DNA from: Asticcacaulis sp. YBE204
Lineage (GTDB): Bacteria; Pseudomonadota; Alphaproteobacteria; Caulobacterales; Caulobacteraceae
Length of the DNA stretch: 64,000 nt
Reading direction: 5' to 3'
Assembly (NCBI RefSeq): GCF_000495855.1
Contig: NZ_AWGF01000003.1
Coordinates: 203,536-267,535, forward strand
Below, one piece after another: positions 1 through 7,620 of the stretch (positions within the stretch are counted from its first letter, which is position 1; the number at the start of each line of letters is the position of its first letter). A model generated the notes under the pieces. That model was not told the origin of the DNA. It saw nothing but the letters and a program-made list of their open reading frames with translations, and did not search any database. The position numbers and the translations under genes are program-made.

Positions 1-1
1 C

Positions 2-349
2 CTGCCGCACCTGAAGGGCAAGCTGGACGGCTCGTCGATCCGCGTCCCGACCCCGAACGTCTCGGTGGTCGACCTCAAGATCGTGCCGACCCGTCCGGTG
101 ACCAAGGAAGAGGTCAATGCCGCCATCATCGCCGCCGCCGACGGCCCGATGAAGGGCGTGCTGGCCTATACGGACGAGCCGCTGGTCTCGTCGGACTTCA
201 ATCACAACCCGGCGTCCTCGACCTTCGCGCTGAATCAGACTCAGGTTATCGACGGTCAGTTCGTGCGCATCCTGACCTGGTACGACAACGAATGGGGCTT
301 CTCGACGCGCATGGCCGACACGGCTCTGGCGTTTGCCAAGTTCCTGTAA
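2..349 (+). CDS. gap: Glyceraldehyde-3-phosphate dehydrogenase, C-terminal part
   Basis: The last 115 codons of type I GAPDH, which oxidises glyceraldehyde-3-phosphate to 1,3-bisphosphoglycerate in cytosolic glycolysis. The frame is open from base 2 and the 5' end lies outside the window. The visible part is the catalytic-domain C-terminus: [20 protein letters not shown], then [20 protein letters not shown], then the family-typical [12 protein letters not shown] near the end. The product feeds phosphoglycerate kinase, whose gene follows after two small membrane-protein genes. The stop codon overlaps the start of the next gene by one base (TAATG), so the two are probably cotranscribed. Confidence 0.96.
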   Translation: MPHLKGKLDGSSIRVPTPNVSVVDLKIVPTRPVTKEEVNAAIIAAADGPMKGVLAYTDEPLVSSDFNHNPASSTFALNQTQVIDGQFVRILTWYDNEWGFSTRMADTALAFAKFL

Positions 350-690
350 TGAAGAAAAGGGCGACTTTTTGGATAATTATTCAAGGGGTCGCCCTTATTC
401 TTACGACCTTTGTGGCCGCGCATGGCATGTCCGTTCTGTGCCTGATCCGAAGCCCCGGCATTCAGGGTCCGCACGATGGGTTGAGAGTTGGCCCTGGTCC
501 TGAGATACCCGGTGCCGTTTATACGGGATTTTTCGTCGTAACCATCATATGGGTGGTACTAGCCTTTCTGTTCGCCCTTCGTAACCGAACCCGACTTGGT
601 TTGAGCCTGTCGATTGTTGCCTTTCTCATTTTTATATTTAATGCCGAGCGTACGCTCACGCTTGCCTATCCTGTTTGCAACGCTTTTTGA
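349..690 (+). CDS. Small three-helix membrane protein of unknown function
   Basis: A 113-residue protein that I do not recognise. The start at 349 is chosen because its ATG overlaps the gap stop codon (TAATG) and yields a clean MKKR N-terminus followed by hydrophobic residues; in-frame codons further upstream would lie inside gap. Three membrane-spanning stretches are visible, roughly residues 6-30, 63-85 and 91-108, joined by a Gly/Pro-rich loop. The DNA is clearly more AT-rich than gap and pgk (for example around 370-410 and 630-650), and glycolytic operons do not normally carry a gene here. It may be a lineage-specific or acquired insertion. It could be cotranscribed with gap and pgk. Confidence 0.7.
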   Translation: MKKRATFWIIIQGVALILTTFVAAHGMSVLCLIRSPGIQGPHDGLRVGPGPEIPGAVYTGFFVVTIIWVVLAFLFALRNRTRLGLSLSIVAFLIFIFNAERTLTLAYPVCNAF

Positions 691-696
691 GGCCTC

Positions 697-1053
697 ATGA
701 CCTTGAAGACACTCAAAGGCAAACCGTCCTATCTGGCGATTTCAGGCTGGATTTTCGCAGGCTACGTGGCCGGGTTATGCGCCCCGTTCATCGCACTATA
801 CGCCTATTTCGCGCTGGGCCTGTCGGATTGGTCCACGGTTTCGGACGACGCCGCCAAACCGCTGGCGTTTCTGATTTCAGCCTTGCCGCTCTTTTTCCTG
901 ATGACGGCCATTGCGCTTCATTTTAGAAAGCGTCGATACTCCTTTTTCAGCCTCCTAGCGGCCTTGGCTTTCCTGTCCGTCCCTGCGGGCTTTTATGCGG
1001 GATGGGTCTCGGCGCAAATTCTTATGAACTACGGCATAGATTTCAGACTTTAA
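697..1053 (+). CDS. Small membrane protein of unknown function
   Basis: A 118-residue protein with no family I recognise. Three hydrophobic segments are visible (about residues 14-38, 55-72 and 83-108), suggesting an integral inner-membrane protein. The ATG at 697 lies 6 bases after the previous stop codon, and pgk begins 13 bases after this stop, so gap, the two small proteins and pgk look like one transcript. Like its neighbour it is moderately AT-rich and sits where gap-pgk clusters are normally uninterrupted. The similar topology of the two proteins might reflect a functional pair, but I see no convincing sequence similarity between them. Confidence 0.7.
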   Translation: MTLKTLKGKPSYLAISGWIFAGYVAGLCAPFIALYAYFALGLSDWSTVSDDAAKPLAFLISALPLFFLMTAIALHFRKRRYSFFSLLAALAFLSVPAGFYAGWVSAQILMNYGIDFRL

Positions 1054-1066
1054 CGAAAGTTTTTCG

Positions 1067-2260
1067 ATGACCTTCAAGACCCTCGACGACGTAAACGACC
1101 TCAACGGCAAGACCGCGCTGGTGCGCGTCGATTTCAACGTGCCGGTCGAAGACGGCCGGATCACCGACGATACCCGGCTTAAAGTGGCCTTGCCGACCAT
1201 CGAAAAGCTGCAAAAACTTGGCGCGAAGGTCGCGCTGCTGGCGCACTTCGACCGCCCCAAGGGCAAGGTCGTGCCGGAAATGTCGCTGAAGTTCGTCGCC
1301 CCCGCCCTGTCGGCCCTGCTCGGCACGACGGTCGCCTTCGCCGATGACTGCGTCGGCGACGATGCTGCCGACGTGCTGAAACTGCTGCCCGCCGGGGGCG
1401 TGGCGCTTTTGGAAAACGTCCGCTTCCACGCGGGCGAAGAGAAAAACGATCCCGACTTTGCCGCTAAGTTGGCCGCGCTCGGTGACATCTACGTCAACGA
1501 CGCCTTTTCCGCCGCGCACCGTGCCCACGCCTCGACCGAAGGCGTCGCCCGCCTGATCCCGGCCTATGCGGGCGAGTCGATGCGCCGCGAACTCGATGCC
1601 CTGAACGCCGCCCTCGGTGCGCCGGTGAAGCCGACCATCGGCATCGTCGGCGGCTCGAAGGTCTCGACCAAGCTCGACCTGCTGAAAAATCTGGTGGGCA
1701 AGCTCGATGCGCTGGCCATCGGCGGCGGCATGGCCAACACCTTCCTCTACGCCCAAGGGCACGAGGTTGGCGGGTCGCTGTGCGAGAAAGACCTGAAAGA
1801 CACCGCGCTCGATATCCTCAAAGAGGCCGAGGCCAAGGGCTGCAAAATCCTGCTGCCGGTCGATCTGGTCGTCGCCACAGAATTCAAGGCCCACGCCGCC
1901 AACCGTACCGTCGATCTGGGGGCCGGGCTTTCCGCCGATGACAAGATTTTCGATGCGGGGCCGAAGACCGTCGCCATCCTGAAAGACGTCATAGCCAATT
2001 CCAAAACGCTCATCTGGAACGGCCCACTGGGTGTGTTCGAACTACCGCCCTTCGATACGGCGACCGTCGAGGCCGCCAAATTCGTTGCTGAACAAACCAA
2101 ATCGGGTAAACTGGTTGCGGTCGCGGGCGGCGGTGATACTGTCGCGGCCCTCAACCATGCGGAAACCGCTGCCGACATGACCTTCGTGTCAACGGCGGGC
2201 GGCGCGTTCCTCGAATGGATGGAAGGCAAGGAGCTTCCCGGTGTGGCGGCTTTAGGCTGA
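1067..2260 (+). CDS. pgk: Phosphoglycerate kinase
   Basis: A 397-residue protein of normal family length. It transfers phosphate from 1,3-bisphosphoglycerate to ADP in glycolysis. Landmarks are RVDFNVP at residues 20-26 (substrate-binding N-terminal domain), AHFDRPKG near 59-66, [13 protein letters not shown] around 145-157, the [12 protein letters not shown] hinge and nucleotide segment near 195, and GGGDTVAAL near 350 (nucleotide-binding loop). The AHFDRPKG variant of the usual SHLGRPKG is, as I recall, common in alphaproteobacteria. The gene lies between gap and fba on the same strand, so three consecutive glycolytic steps are grouped. Confidence 0.97.
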   Translation: MTFKTLDDVNDLNGKTALVRVDFNVPVEDGRITDDTRLKVALPTIEKLQKLGAKVALLAHFDRPKGKVVPEMSLKFVAPALSALLGTTVAFADDCVGDDAADVLKLLPAGGVALLENVRFHAGEEKNDPDFAAKLAALGDIYVNDAFSAAHRAHASTEGVARLIPAYAGESMRRELDALNAALGAPVKPTIGIVGGSKVSTKLDLLKNLVGKLDALAIGGGMANTFLYAQGHEVGGSLCEKDLKDTALDILKEAEAKGCKILLPVDLVVATEFKAHAANRTVDLGAGLSADDKIFDAGPKTVAILKDVIANSKTLIWNGPLGVFELPPFDTATVEAAKFVAEQTKSGKLVAVAGGGDTVAALNHAETAADMTFVSTAGGAFLEWMEGKELPGVAALG

Positions 2261-2291
2261 AACATATAACAACACGATTTTTAAAGACATT

Positions 2292-2344
2292 TACGGAAGA
2301 CGGTCCTAATAGAACCTCAATCGACCCAAGGCCGGTCTTCCGTA
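2292..2344 (+). promoter_or_regulatory. Inverted repeat in the fba leader
   Basis: TACGGAAGAC (2292-2301) and its exact complement GTCTTCCGTA (2335-2344) flank a 33-base spacer, just upstream of the fba ribosome-binding site GAGGGAAA. No long T-run follows, so it looks more like a leader hairpin or protein-binding site than a terminator. It may separate or modulate pgk and fba expression; this is inference. Confidence 0.35.
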
Positions 2345-2370
2345 CAGAGCATTGAAAGAGGGAAATTATC

Positions 2371-3411
2371 ATGGCTCGCATCAGCTTGCGTCAGCTTCTC
2401 GACCACGCCGCCGAAAACGAATACGGCGTCCCGGCGTTCAACATCAACAATATGGAACAGGGCCTGTCCGTCATGGACGCGGCGCGTAAGGCCGAAAGCC
2501 CGGTTATCATTCAGGCCTCGCGCGGCGCGCGCACCTATGCGCACGACATCATGCTGACCAAGATCATCGACGCTCTGGTCGATATCTACCCGGAAATTCC
2601 TCTGGTCATGCACCAGGACCACGGCAATTCGCCGGGCACCTGCGTCAGCGCGATCCAGAACGGCTTTACTTCGGTCATGATGGACGGCTCGCTGATGGCC
2701 GACGCCAAGACCCCGGCAGATTATGACTACAACGTCAATGTGACCAAGACCGTCGTCGACTTCGCCCACGCCTGCGGCGTATCGGTCGAAGGCGAGCTGG
2801 GCGTGCTGGGCTCGCTGGAAACCGGTATGGGCGAAGCCGAGGACGGCCACGGTGCCGAAGGCGTGCTCGACCACTCGCAACTGCTGACCGACCCGGATCA
2901 GGCCGTCGACTTCGTTGCCAAGACCGGCGTCGATGCGCTGGCCATCGCGATGGGCACCTCGCACGGCGCCTACAAGTTCTCGCGCAAGCCGGACGGCGAA
3001 GTGCTGGCCATGCACGTCATTTCCGAAATCCACAAGCGCCTGCCGAACACGCACCTGGTCATGCACGGTTCGTCCTCGGTGCCGCAGGACCTTCAGGACA
3101 TCATCAACGCCTACGGCGGCGCCATGCCGCAAACCTACGGCGTTCCGGTCGAAGAACTGCAAAAGGCCATCAAGATGGGTGTACGCAAGATCAATATCGA
3201 TACCGACTGCCGCATGGCCATCACGGGCGCCGTGCGTAAGTTCCTCACGGAAAATCCGGACAACTTCGACCCGCGCGGCTATCTGAAGCCTGCCAAGGCC
3301 GCGATGGAGCAGGTGTGCTACGATCGCTTCGTACAGTTCGGCACCGCCGGCAATGCCTCGAAGATCAAGGCCAAGCCGCTGGCCAGCATGGCGAAGTATT
3401 ATCTGTCGTAA
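2371..3411 (+). CDS. fba: Fructose-bisphosphate aldolase, class II
   Basis: A 346-residue zinc-dependent aldolase that cleaves fructose-1,6-bisphosphate to dihydroxyacetone phosphate and glyceraldehyde-3-phosphate, and runs in reverse for gluconeogenesis. Class II signatures are clear: [12 protein letters not shown] near residue 81 (zinc-ligand histidine region), [13 protein letters not shown] near 138, GTSHGAYKF near 195 and VMHGSSSVP near 230. The length and pattern resemble the Calvin-cycle-type class II subgroup. The start is preceded by GAGGGAAA at a good distance. It follows pgk after 110 bases containing a hairpin, and a palindromic repeat begins within a few bases of its stop codon. 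Confidence 0.96.
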   Translation: MARISLRQLLDHAAENEYGVPAFNINNMEQGLSVMDAARKAESPVIIQASRGARTYAHDIMLTKIIDALVDIYPEIPLVMHQDHGNSPGTCVSAIQNGFTSVMMDGSLMADAKTPADYDYNVNVTKTVVDFAHACGVSVEGELGVLGSLETGMGEAEDGHGAEGVLDHSQLLTDPDQAVDFVAKTGVDALAIAMGTSHGAYKFSRKPDGEVLAMHVISEIHKRLPNTHLVMHGSSSVPQDLQDIINAYGGAMPQTYGVPVEELQKAIKMGVRKINIDTDCRMAITGAVRKFLTENPDNFDPRGYLKPAKAAMEQVCYDRFVQFGTAGNASKIKAKPLASMAKYYLS

Positions 3412-3417
3412 TCTTAA

Positions 3418-3528
3418 CCCCCTCGCCCCTACGGGGAGAGGGCTGGGGTGAGGGGGAATGACCCGGTGGTGGTTCCCCCCTCACCCGGCCCTTTGGGCCC
3501 CCCTCTCCCCCAAGGGGCGAAGGAGTAT
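3418..3528. repeat. Palindromic repeat, family A (copy 1)
   Basis: Two back-to-back inverted modules: CCCCTCGCCCCTACGGGGAG with its complement, then CCCCTCACCCGG followed by CCCTCTCCCCCAAGGGG. The same CCCTCTCCC/GGGAGAGGG theme recurs at 7644, 8143, 11055 and 50534. This copy starts directly after the fba stop codon and may act as an RNA 3' hairpin or bidirectional terminator. Confidence 0.85.
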
Positions 3529-3579
3529 TCAAAAGAGCGCAAGGCCCTGAGCCCTGCGCTCTTTTTTTTCCACATCCCT

Positions 3580-3607
3580 CTTGAAGACGCTCAACCCTTC
3601 CCCAAAT
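3580..3607 (+). promoter_or_regulatory. Sigma-32-type heat-shock promoter of hsp20
   Basis: CTTGAA at 3580-3585 and CCCCAAAT at 3600-3607 are separated by 14 bases, matching the RpoH consensus (CTTGAA, 13-15 bases, CCCCATnT) apart from one base in the -10 element. Transcription from here would give a leader of about 130 bases before hsp20. The match is read directly; activity is inferred. Confidence 0.65.
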
Positions 3608-3614
3608 CTATTTC

Positions 3615-3742
3615 TGTGAGGCGCCGATACCGGGCCTTGCCTGGACCGTTTCATCGCCCGTGACCGGGGATGCGAAAACGATCCAAACCTCAACTCAAGG
3701 CAGCTCACGCGCTGTCGATCTCGCTTATGCAAGGAGACTTTC
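3615..3742 (+). promoter_or_regulatory. Probable ROSE-type RNA thermometer in the hsp20 leader
   Basis: The leader ends in TCGCT (3721-3725), six loop bases, then AGGAG (3732-3736) seven bases before the ATG. This is the hallmark of ROSE elements: a conserved UYGCU pairs with the Shine-Dalgarno AGGA through a non-canonical G-G pair and melts on heating. Length (about 130 bases), position before an Hsp20 gene and a sigma-32-like promoter all fit. The upstream hairpins were not folded computationally. Confidence 0.6.
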
Positions 3743-4222
3743 ATGCGTACCCAAATCGATTTCTCGCCCCTGTACCGCAGCGCCGTTGGCTTCGACCGTC
3801 TGGTCAGCCTCCTCGACAGCGCCGCCGCGACCTCTCAGGCCCCGGGCTGGCCGCCGTACAATATCGAGCGCCTCGCCAAGGCCGACGAAGCTGAGGGCGA
3901 TTCCTACCGTATCGAAGTGGCCGTCGCCGGCTTCCGTCCCGATCAGCTCAGCATCGAGGTCAAGGAAAACGTCCTGACCGTATCGGGCAAGAAGGATGCC
4001 GAAGACACCAGCCGCACCTACCTGCATCGCGGTCTGGCCGAACGCAGCTTCGAGCGCCGCTTCCAGCTGGCCGACCACATCCGCGTCACCGAAGCCGAAC
4101 TGGCCAATGGGCTGTTGACGATCGACCTGACGATCGAAATCCCCGAAGCCAAGAAGCCGAAGCAGATCGCCATTAAATCCGCTTCGCCCATCGTGCCGCA
4201 AATTCTTGAGGCCGCCGAGTAA
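3743..4222 (+). CDS. Small heat-shock protein, Hsp20/IbpA family
   Basis: A 159-residue ATP-independent chaperone that holds unfolding proteins in the cytosol. The alpha-crystallin domain spans about residues 35-140: IERLAKADEAEGDSYRIEVA at its start, VAGFRPDQLSIEVKENVLTV, the R-rich strand HRGLAERSFERRFQLADHI, and ANGLLTIDLTIEIPEAKKPK with the C-terminal pattern of IbpA-type proteins (NGLL, then I-x-I/V). The start is set by AAGGAG seven bases upstream. A sigma-32-type promoter and a ROSE-like thermometer precede it, so both transcription and translation are likely heat-induced. It appears to be a single-gene unit. Confidence 0.95.
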   Translation: MRTQIDFSPLYRSAVGFDRLVSLLDSAAATSQAPGWPPYNIERLAKADEAEGDSYRIEVAVAGFRPDQLSIEVKENVLTVSGKKDAEDTSRTYLHRGLAERSFERRFQLADHIRVTEAELANGLLTIDLTIEIPEAKKPKQIAIKSASPIVPQILEAAE

Positions 4223-4229
4223 GGCTCTT

Positions 4230-4442
4230 TTTCTAGTAAGCGTTAGCTCAAGACGTACTGAATTCCCGCCACCCTTCGATCGGGGTGTTTCAGTGCCCAC
4301 GGCACCGGTTTCGGTGCCAACTCTCCGATCGGAAAGGGGCCGCGTTTGCGTATCTCTCTGACGTGAACGCGGCCCTCCCTATCTTTTGTTCTCCCCTCCA
4401 AACTCACGCCGGAAGCGCATCCCCTCGCTTCCGGCGTTTTTT
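4230..4442 (+). ncRNA. Candidate structured RNA or 3' UTR after hsp20
   Basis: Three strong hairpins follow one another: CGATCGG/CCGATCG (4277-4283 with 4325-4331) enclosing GGCACC/GGTGCC (4301-4318); GGGCCGCGTT/AACGCGGCCC (4337-4346 with 4366-4375); then a perfect terminator. No coding frame fills this stretch. It may be the structured 3' UTR of hsp20 or a separate small RNA. I recognise no known family. Confidence 0.35.
4407..4442 (+). terminator. Rho-independent terminator
   Basis: A perfect 11-base-pair stem, CGCCGGAAGCG (4407-4417) with CGCTTCCGGCG (4426-4436), followed by TTTTTT. It lies 185 bases after the hsp20 stop and would end that transcript or the structured RNA in between. Confidence 0.85.
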
Positions 4443-4467
4443 ATGCGTGGATACTAAGTAAGAATTG

Positions 4468-4601
4468 ACCACGGATAAGGCACGGATGCCGGTGCTGCGC
4501 ACCGGCTGACACGGATAAGTCGAGTCCGTGGAACCACCGATGCTACGCCAAGGACATCCGTGTTCGCCGCGCTTGCGCGGCATCCGTGCCTTATCCGTGG
4601 T
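4468..4601. repeat. 134-base inverted repeat with nested hairpins
   Basis: Perfect 21-base outer arms (4468-4488 and 4581-4601; left arm begins ACCACGGATAAGGCACGGAT) enclose two short hairpins (GCCGGTGCTGCGCACCGGC at 4488-4506 and a GCCGCGCTTGCGCGGC stem near 4566-4581) and inner arms ACACGGAT/ATCCGTGT. It looks like a small non-coding palindromic mobile element. No second copy was seen in the window. Confidence 0.75.
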
Positions 4602-4628
4602 TAAATTTAAACAGGCGCAACCAACACC

Positions 4629-4952
4629 TTAAGCACAGAAGACATGCAGGCGGTGGCCGTCCGGGTCTTCGGCCCAGAAATCCATGCCATTGACACCGCG
4701 TGTCGGAATTTGCGTCAGCCGCACGCCCTTGTCCCACCAGTGTTCGTAGGTCGAGATCACCGCCGCTTCGTGGCGCAGCCGGATGCCGATCTCATGCGCA
4801 CGGCCCTCACCCGCGCACAACCGCAAACGCTGCCCGCCGAAGCGGAAAGCCACAGCACCGTCGTCGTTCTCGGCTTCGATATTCAGCAAACCCGCATAGA
4901 AGGCCGCGCTTTTCTGTGGATCGCGGACGTTCAGGATAATGGCGTCGGTCAT
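4629..4952 (-). CDS. VOC (glyoxalase/bleomycin-resistance) family protein
   Basis: A 107-residue single VOC-fold protein. Visible features are the N-terminal strand AIILNVRDPQKSAAFYAGLL, a central RFGGQRLRLCAGE strand, and the C-terminal motif FWAEDPDGHRLHVF, typical of the glyoxalase_2 group where ligands of the metal site lie (the His in DGHRLHVF). The substrate cannot be inferred. The gene sits 30 bases downstream of a YafY-type WYL regulator on the same strand; this pairing is common, and the VOC protein may act on or sense the same small molecule as the regulator. Confidence 0.85.
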   Translation of the reverse strand: MTDAIILNVRDPQKSAAFYAGLLNIEAENDDGAVAFRFGGQRLRLCAGEGRAHEIGIRLRHEAAVISTYEHWWDKGVRLTQIPTRGVNGMDFWAEDPDGHRLHVFCA

Positions 4953-4982
4953 GGCTAATCCCCTTAGTGGTATGAGGATAAG

Positions 4983-5738
4983 TTATGCCGTCTCCCTGTC
5001 AGTTCCTGTCAGCACCGCGGCCTCTTCGGCGCGATGCCGAGCATAGATGGCATCCTCGACCTCTCGCCACTGCTTGAGCAGGGTTAGTCGACGCGTCGGA
5101 TAGCGCTGCTCGCAGACGCGCATGTCGCGAATGCGATCCGAACGGAAATGGCGGAAATCGCCGCGTAGTTCACACCACCCGACCAGCAGCCGTGACCGCT
5201 CGTAAAAGCCAAGCGCGATCGGCCAGACGATGCGCGCCGTGACGACTTCGTTCACATCGCCATAGTCCATTTCCAGCTTGCGCTCGGACTTCAGCGCCTG
5301 ACGGATCAGGCGCAGATGCGCATCCTCGAACTCACCGACCTGGGCGTCGCGCCATTGCGGCGGTACGATCAGGCCCGTCGTTTGCAGGCTATCCCGCATA
5401 TCGTCGGGCAGGACGACGCTGATCTTGGCCAGGGCATTGAGCGCCGCAGACGACAGGCTGGTATCGGTGCGGCTGGCCACCCATTTGACGCCCAAGGCGA
5501 TCGCCTCGATCTCCTCGTGCGACAGCATCAGCGGCGGCAGCATGAAGCCCGGCCGCAGCAGAAACCCGACCCCCGCCTCGGCCTCGATATCCGCGCCTTG
5601 CCCGCGAAGGGCGTCAATGTCGCGATAAAGCGTGCGCAGGGAAATATCGAGTTCCTGCGCCAGCGCTTCGCCCGTCACCGGATAGCGGTGCCGCCTGAGA
5701 ATTTGCAAAAGATCGAGAAGACGCGCCGCCCGCGACAT
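4983..5738 (-). CDS. YafY-family transcriptional regulator (HTH-11 plus WYL)
   Basis: A 251-residue DNA-binding regulator. Residues 1-60 form a winged helix (LLDLLQILRRHRYPVTGEAL, then LDISLRTLYRDIDALRGQGA as the recognition helix), and a WYL-type ligand domain follows from about residue 135 (KLEMDYGDVNEVVTARIVWP, then GFYERSRLLVGWCELRGDFR, then FRSDRIRDMRV). The ligand of such WYL proteins is generally unknown. It is the promoter-proximal gene of a two-gene unit with the VOC protein and probably autoregulates it. The 145 bases upstream contain a minor palindromic repeat and the likely promoter. Confidence 0.92.
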   Translation of the reverse strand: MSRAARLLDLLQILRRHRYPVTGEALAQELDISLRTLYRDIDALRGQGADIEAEAGVGFLLRPGFMLPPLMLSHEEIEAIALGVKWVASRTDTSLSSAALNALAKISVVLPDDMRDSLQTTGLIVPPQWRDAQVGEFEDAHLRLIRQALKSERKLEMDYGDVNEVVTARIVWPIALGFYERSRLLVGWCELRGDFRHFRSDRIRDMRVCEQRYPTRRLTLLKQWREVEDAIYARHRAEEAAVLTGTDRETA

Positions 5739-5844
5739 GAGTTCAGTCCCCTATCCGAGGCGAGTCCCTTCGCCGCCGAATGATTCCAGATATCGCAAAT
5801 TTGAGAACTTTTCCAGAACAAAACGTATTTTTTGGTCGCGATAT

Positions 5845-5886
5845 TGTAGCCGAAAACCGCAAAACACTTTTCGGCATATCGCTCTA
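5845..5886. repeat. Palindromic repeat, family C (copy 1)
   Basis: Read on the minus strand it runs from the stop codon TAG through GCCGAAAAGTGTTTTGCGGTTTTCGGC, with CCGAAAA/TTTTCGG as stem. A diverged second copy lies at 9907-9944, also starting at a stop codon. In this copy the repeat sequence itself supplies the stop codon of the pentapeptide gene. Confidence 0.6.
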
Positions 5887-7137
5887 AGCGGCAATTTTGC
5901 CCTTCAACCCGACGCACACCACATTGAGCAGGCTTTCCAGATTCATCTGCGCCCGGTCGAGGTTCGAGCGCGACAGGTCTGCCCCGTCGAGCTTCACCAT
6001 TCTCATGTCCGCGCCTTGCAGATTGACGCCGCGCACGCGCGCCTCGCTCAGATCGGCGGGAAACAGACGGTCGTTACCGAGGTTCAACGGCCCCAGATTG
6101 GCGCCTTCGAGGTTCGAGCCGTCGAGCCGCGCGCCTTTCATCTGCACCCCGCGCAGGTCGGCCCCGCGCAGGTCGCAGTTGCGCAGATCGGCCCCTTGCA
6201 ACTGCGCGCCTTGTAACTGCACGCCGCGCATGTCGAGGCCATAGAACACCGCGCCCTTGGCCGACAAAGCCGTCAGGTTCAGGCCTTTGATCGATTTCAA
6301 CGCCCGCAGATCGGCCTTGTCGAAGGTCGAGGGCTTGCCCTCTTTGCCGACGCTATCGACCCACACCGCATGATCCTTGATCATCTCGTCGTAGGGCAGG
6401 CTGGTAATATCGGTGCCGGCGGCCTTGTCGGTCAGGATGCCGCTGAGATCGGCCTTGCTGGCGTTCCAGCTCTCGGTCTTGGTGCCGATCATCACCGCGT
6501 CTTTGAGCGACGCGCCGGTGACGTCGGCCCCCGACATATCCGCGCCCGACAGGTCGCAGTTTTCCATGATCGCCTGTTTCAGGTTGGCCCGGACCAGCTT
6601 GCACGACTTCATGATGGCGTCGGTAAAGTCGGCCTTCATGGCCTGAATGCCCGATAGCTTCGAGCGCTCCAGATTGGCCCCGCGCAGGTTGGTGAACCCG
6701 GCGTCCGATATGCGCGCCGAGACCTCGACATAGGCCAGACCCGACGCTTTATCCGGCAGGGCCAGCGCCCCTTCGCGCAGGTCGGCCTCGAACAGGTCGA
6801 CGTCCGACAGGTTGGCCCCGCGCAGGCATGCCCCCCGCAAATCCGTCCGCCGCAAGGAGGCGCGGCTGAGATTGGCCATCTGCATATCGACGCAGTAGAG
6901 ATTGGACTGGTCGAGCTTCGCGCCACTGAGGTCGGTGCCGACCATGATGGCGGCCGTGAAATCGGCGTCGCTGAGGTCACGCCCCTTGAGGTCGAGACCG
7001 GAGATATCCGACCATGCAAAAACGGCCCGCGCGCCCCCCGGCTTCATGGCCTTGAGGCGCTCGTGCTTCTGGCAAATCTGATCGACCTGGGCCTGAGTCA
7101 GCTTGGCATAGCGTGACTGGCCGGACGTTGCACTCAT
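5884..7137 (-). CDS. Pentapeptide-repeat protein (paralogue 1)
   Basis: A 417-residue protein built of A(D/N)LxG-type pentapeptides, which fold into a right-handed quadrilateral beta-helix. Three repeat blocks are visible: about residues 46-125 (SGLDLKGRDLSDADFTAAIM onward), 160-225, and 300-410 (LQGAQLQGADLRNCDLRGAD onward). A non-repeat region around residues 245-290 (LPYDEMIKDHAVWVDSVGKE, then KADLRALKSIKGLNLTA) is shared with the paralogue at 22270-23466. No signal peptide or membrane segment is visible, so a cytosolic role is likely. Function is unknown; some pentapeptide proteins mimic DNA and protect gyrase, but nothing here shows that. Confidence 0.88.
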   Translation of the reverse strand: MSATSGQSRYAKLTQAQVDQICQKHERLKAMKPGGARAVFAWSDISGLDLKGRDLSDADFTAAIMVGTDLSGAKLDQSNLYCVDMQMANLSRASLRRTDLRGACLRGANLSDVDLFEADLREGALALPDKASGLAYVEVSARISDAGFTNLRGANLERSKLSGIQAMKADFTDAIMKSCKLVRANLKQAIMENCDLSGADMSGADVTGASLKDAVMIGTKTESWNASKADLSGILTDKAAGTDITSLPYDEMIKDHAVWVDSVGKEGKPSTFDKADLRALKSIKGLNLTALSAKGAVFYGLDMRGVQLQGAQLQGADLRNCDLRGADLRGVQMKGARLDGSNLEGANLGPLNLGNDRLFPADLSEARVRGVNLQGADMRMVKLDGADLSRSNLDRAQMNLESLLNVVCVGLKGKIAA

Positions 7138-7194
7138 GAGCCTGAACGGTTTCGCGTTAAAAACAGAGGCTCAGTATGGGGCTAAATGGTTAAC

Positions 7195-7620
7195 TTAGCG
7201 CTTAACCGGCAGGTTGTTTATGAAGTCCGCAATGAGCGCGGCGCATTCGTCGGCCATCAGGCCGGTTTCGACCGCGATCCCGGCGGCTTTCAGACGCTCG
7301 GTGCCGATGTGCGAGGCGTAGGGCGATGGGTCTTCGCAGGCGAAGACGACGCGTTTGACGCCCGCTTCGACCAGAAGCTGCGAGCAGGAACAGCCACCGT
7401 TCGAGCGCTCGCCGCACGGTTCCAACGTGACATAGGCCGTCGCGCCTTCGGCCTTGTTGTCCAATGTCGCCAATGCCGCTTCTTCGGCATGGGGCCGCCC
7501 GCCATCGCCGGTCGCGCCCTCCGCGATGACCATGCCATCGCGGATGATGACACAGCCTACGGAAGGATTGGGAATAGTGCGTCCCAGTTGGAACAGACCG
7601 ATTTCGAGCGCGCGCTGCAT
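7195..7620 (-). CDS. RibD-like deaminase read from an internal start (alternative gene model)
   Basis: If translated from the internal ATG, this is a 141-residue stand-alone cytidine-deaminase-fold protein resembling the N-terminal domain of RibD (pyrimidine deamination in riboflavin synthesis). Zinc ligands are the His of PHAEEAAL and the cysteines of the PCGERSNGGCSC segment; this differs from the usual RibD spacing. The natural N-terminus in the family usually contains D-x-x-Y-M-x-x-A-L, here DTSYMQRAL, so family-typical residues lie just before the ATG. A repeat copy begins only a few codons upstream, suggesting the original start was lost or displaced. No strong ribosome-binding site precedes this ATG. 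Confidence 0.5.
   Translation of the reverse strand: MQRALEIGLFQLGRTIPNPSVGCVIIRDGMVIAEGATGDGGRPHAEEAALATLDNKAEGATAYVTLEPCGERSNGGCSCSQLLVEAGVKRVVFACEDPSPYASHIGTERLKAAGIAVETGLMADECAALIADFINNLPVKR

Noticed and set aside
7187..7206. GGTTAA-N8-TTAACC palindrome as a CtrA site
   Set aside because: The spacer is 8 bases rather than 7 and the sequence overlaps the stop codon of the deaminase; it may be a coincidental or terminator-associated palindrome.
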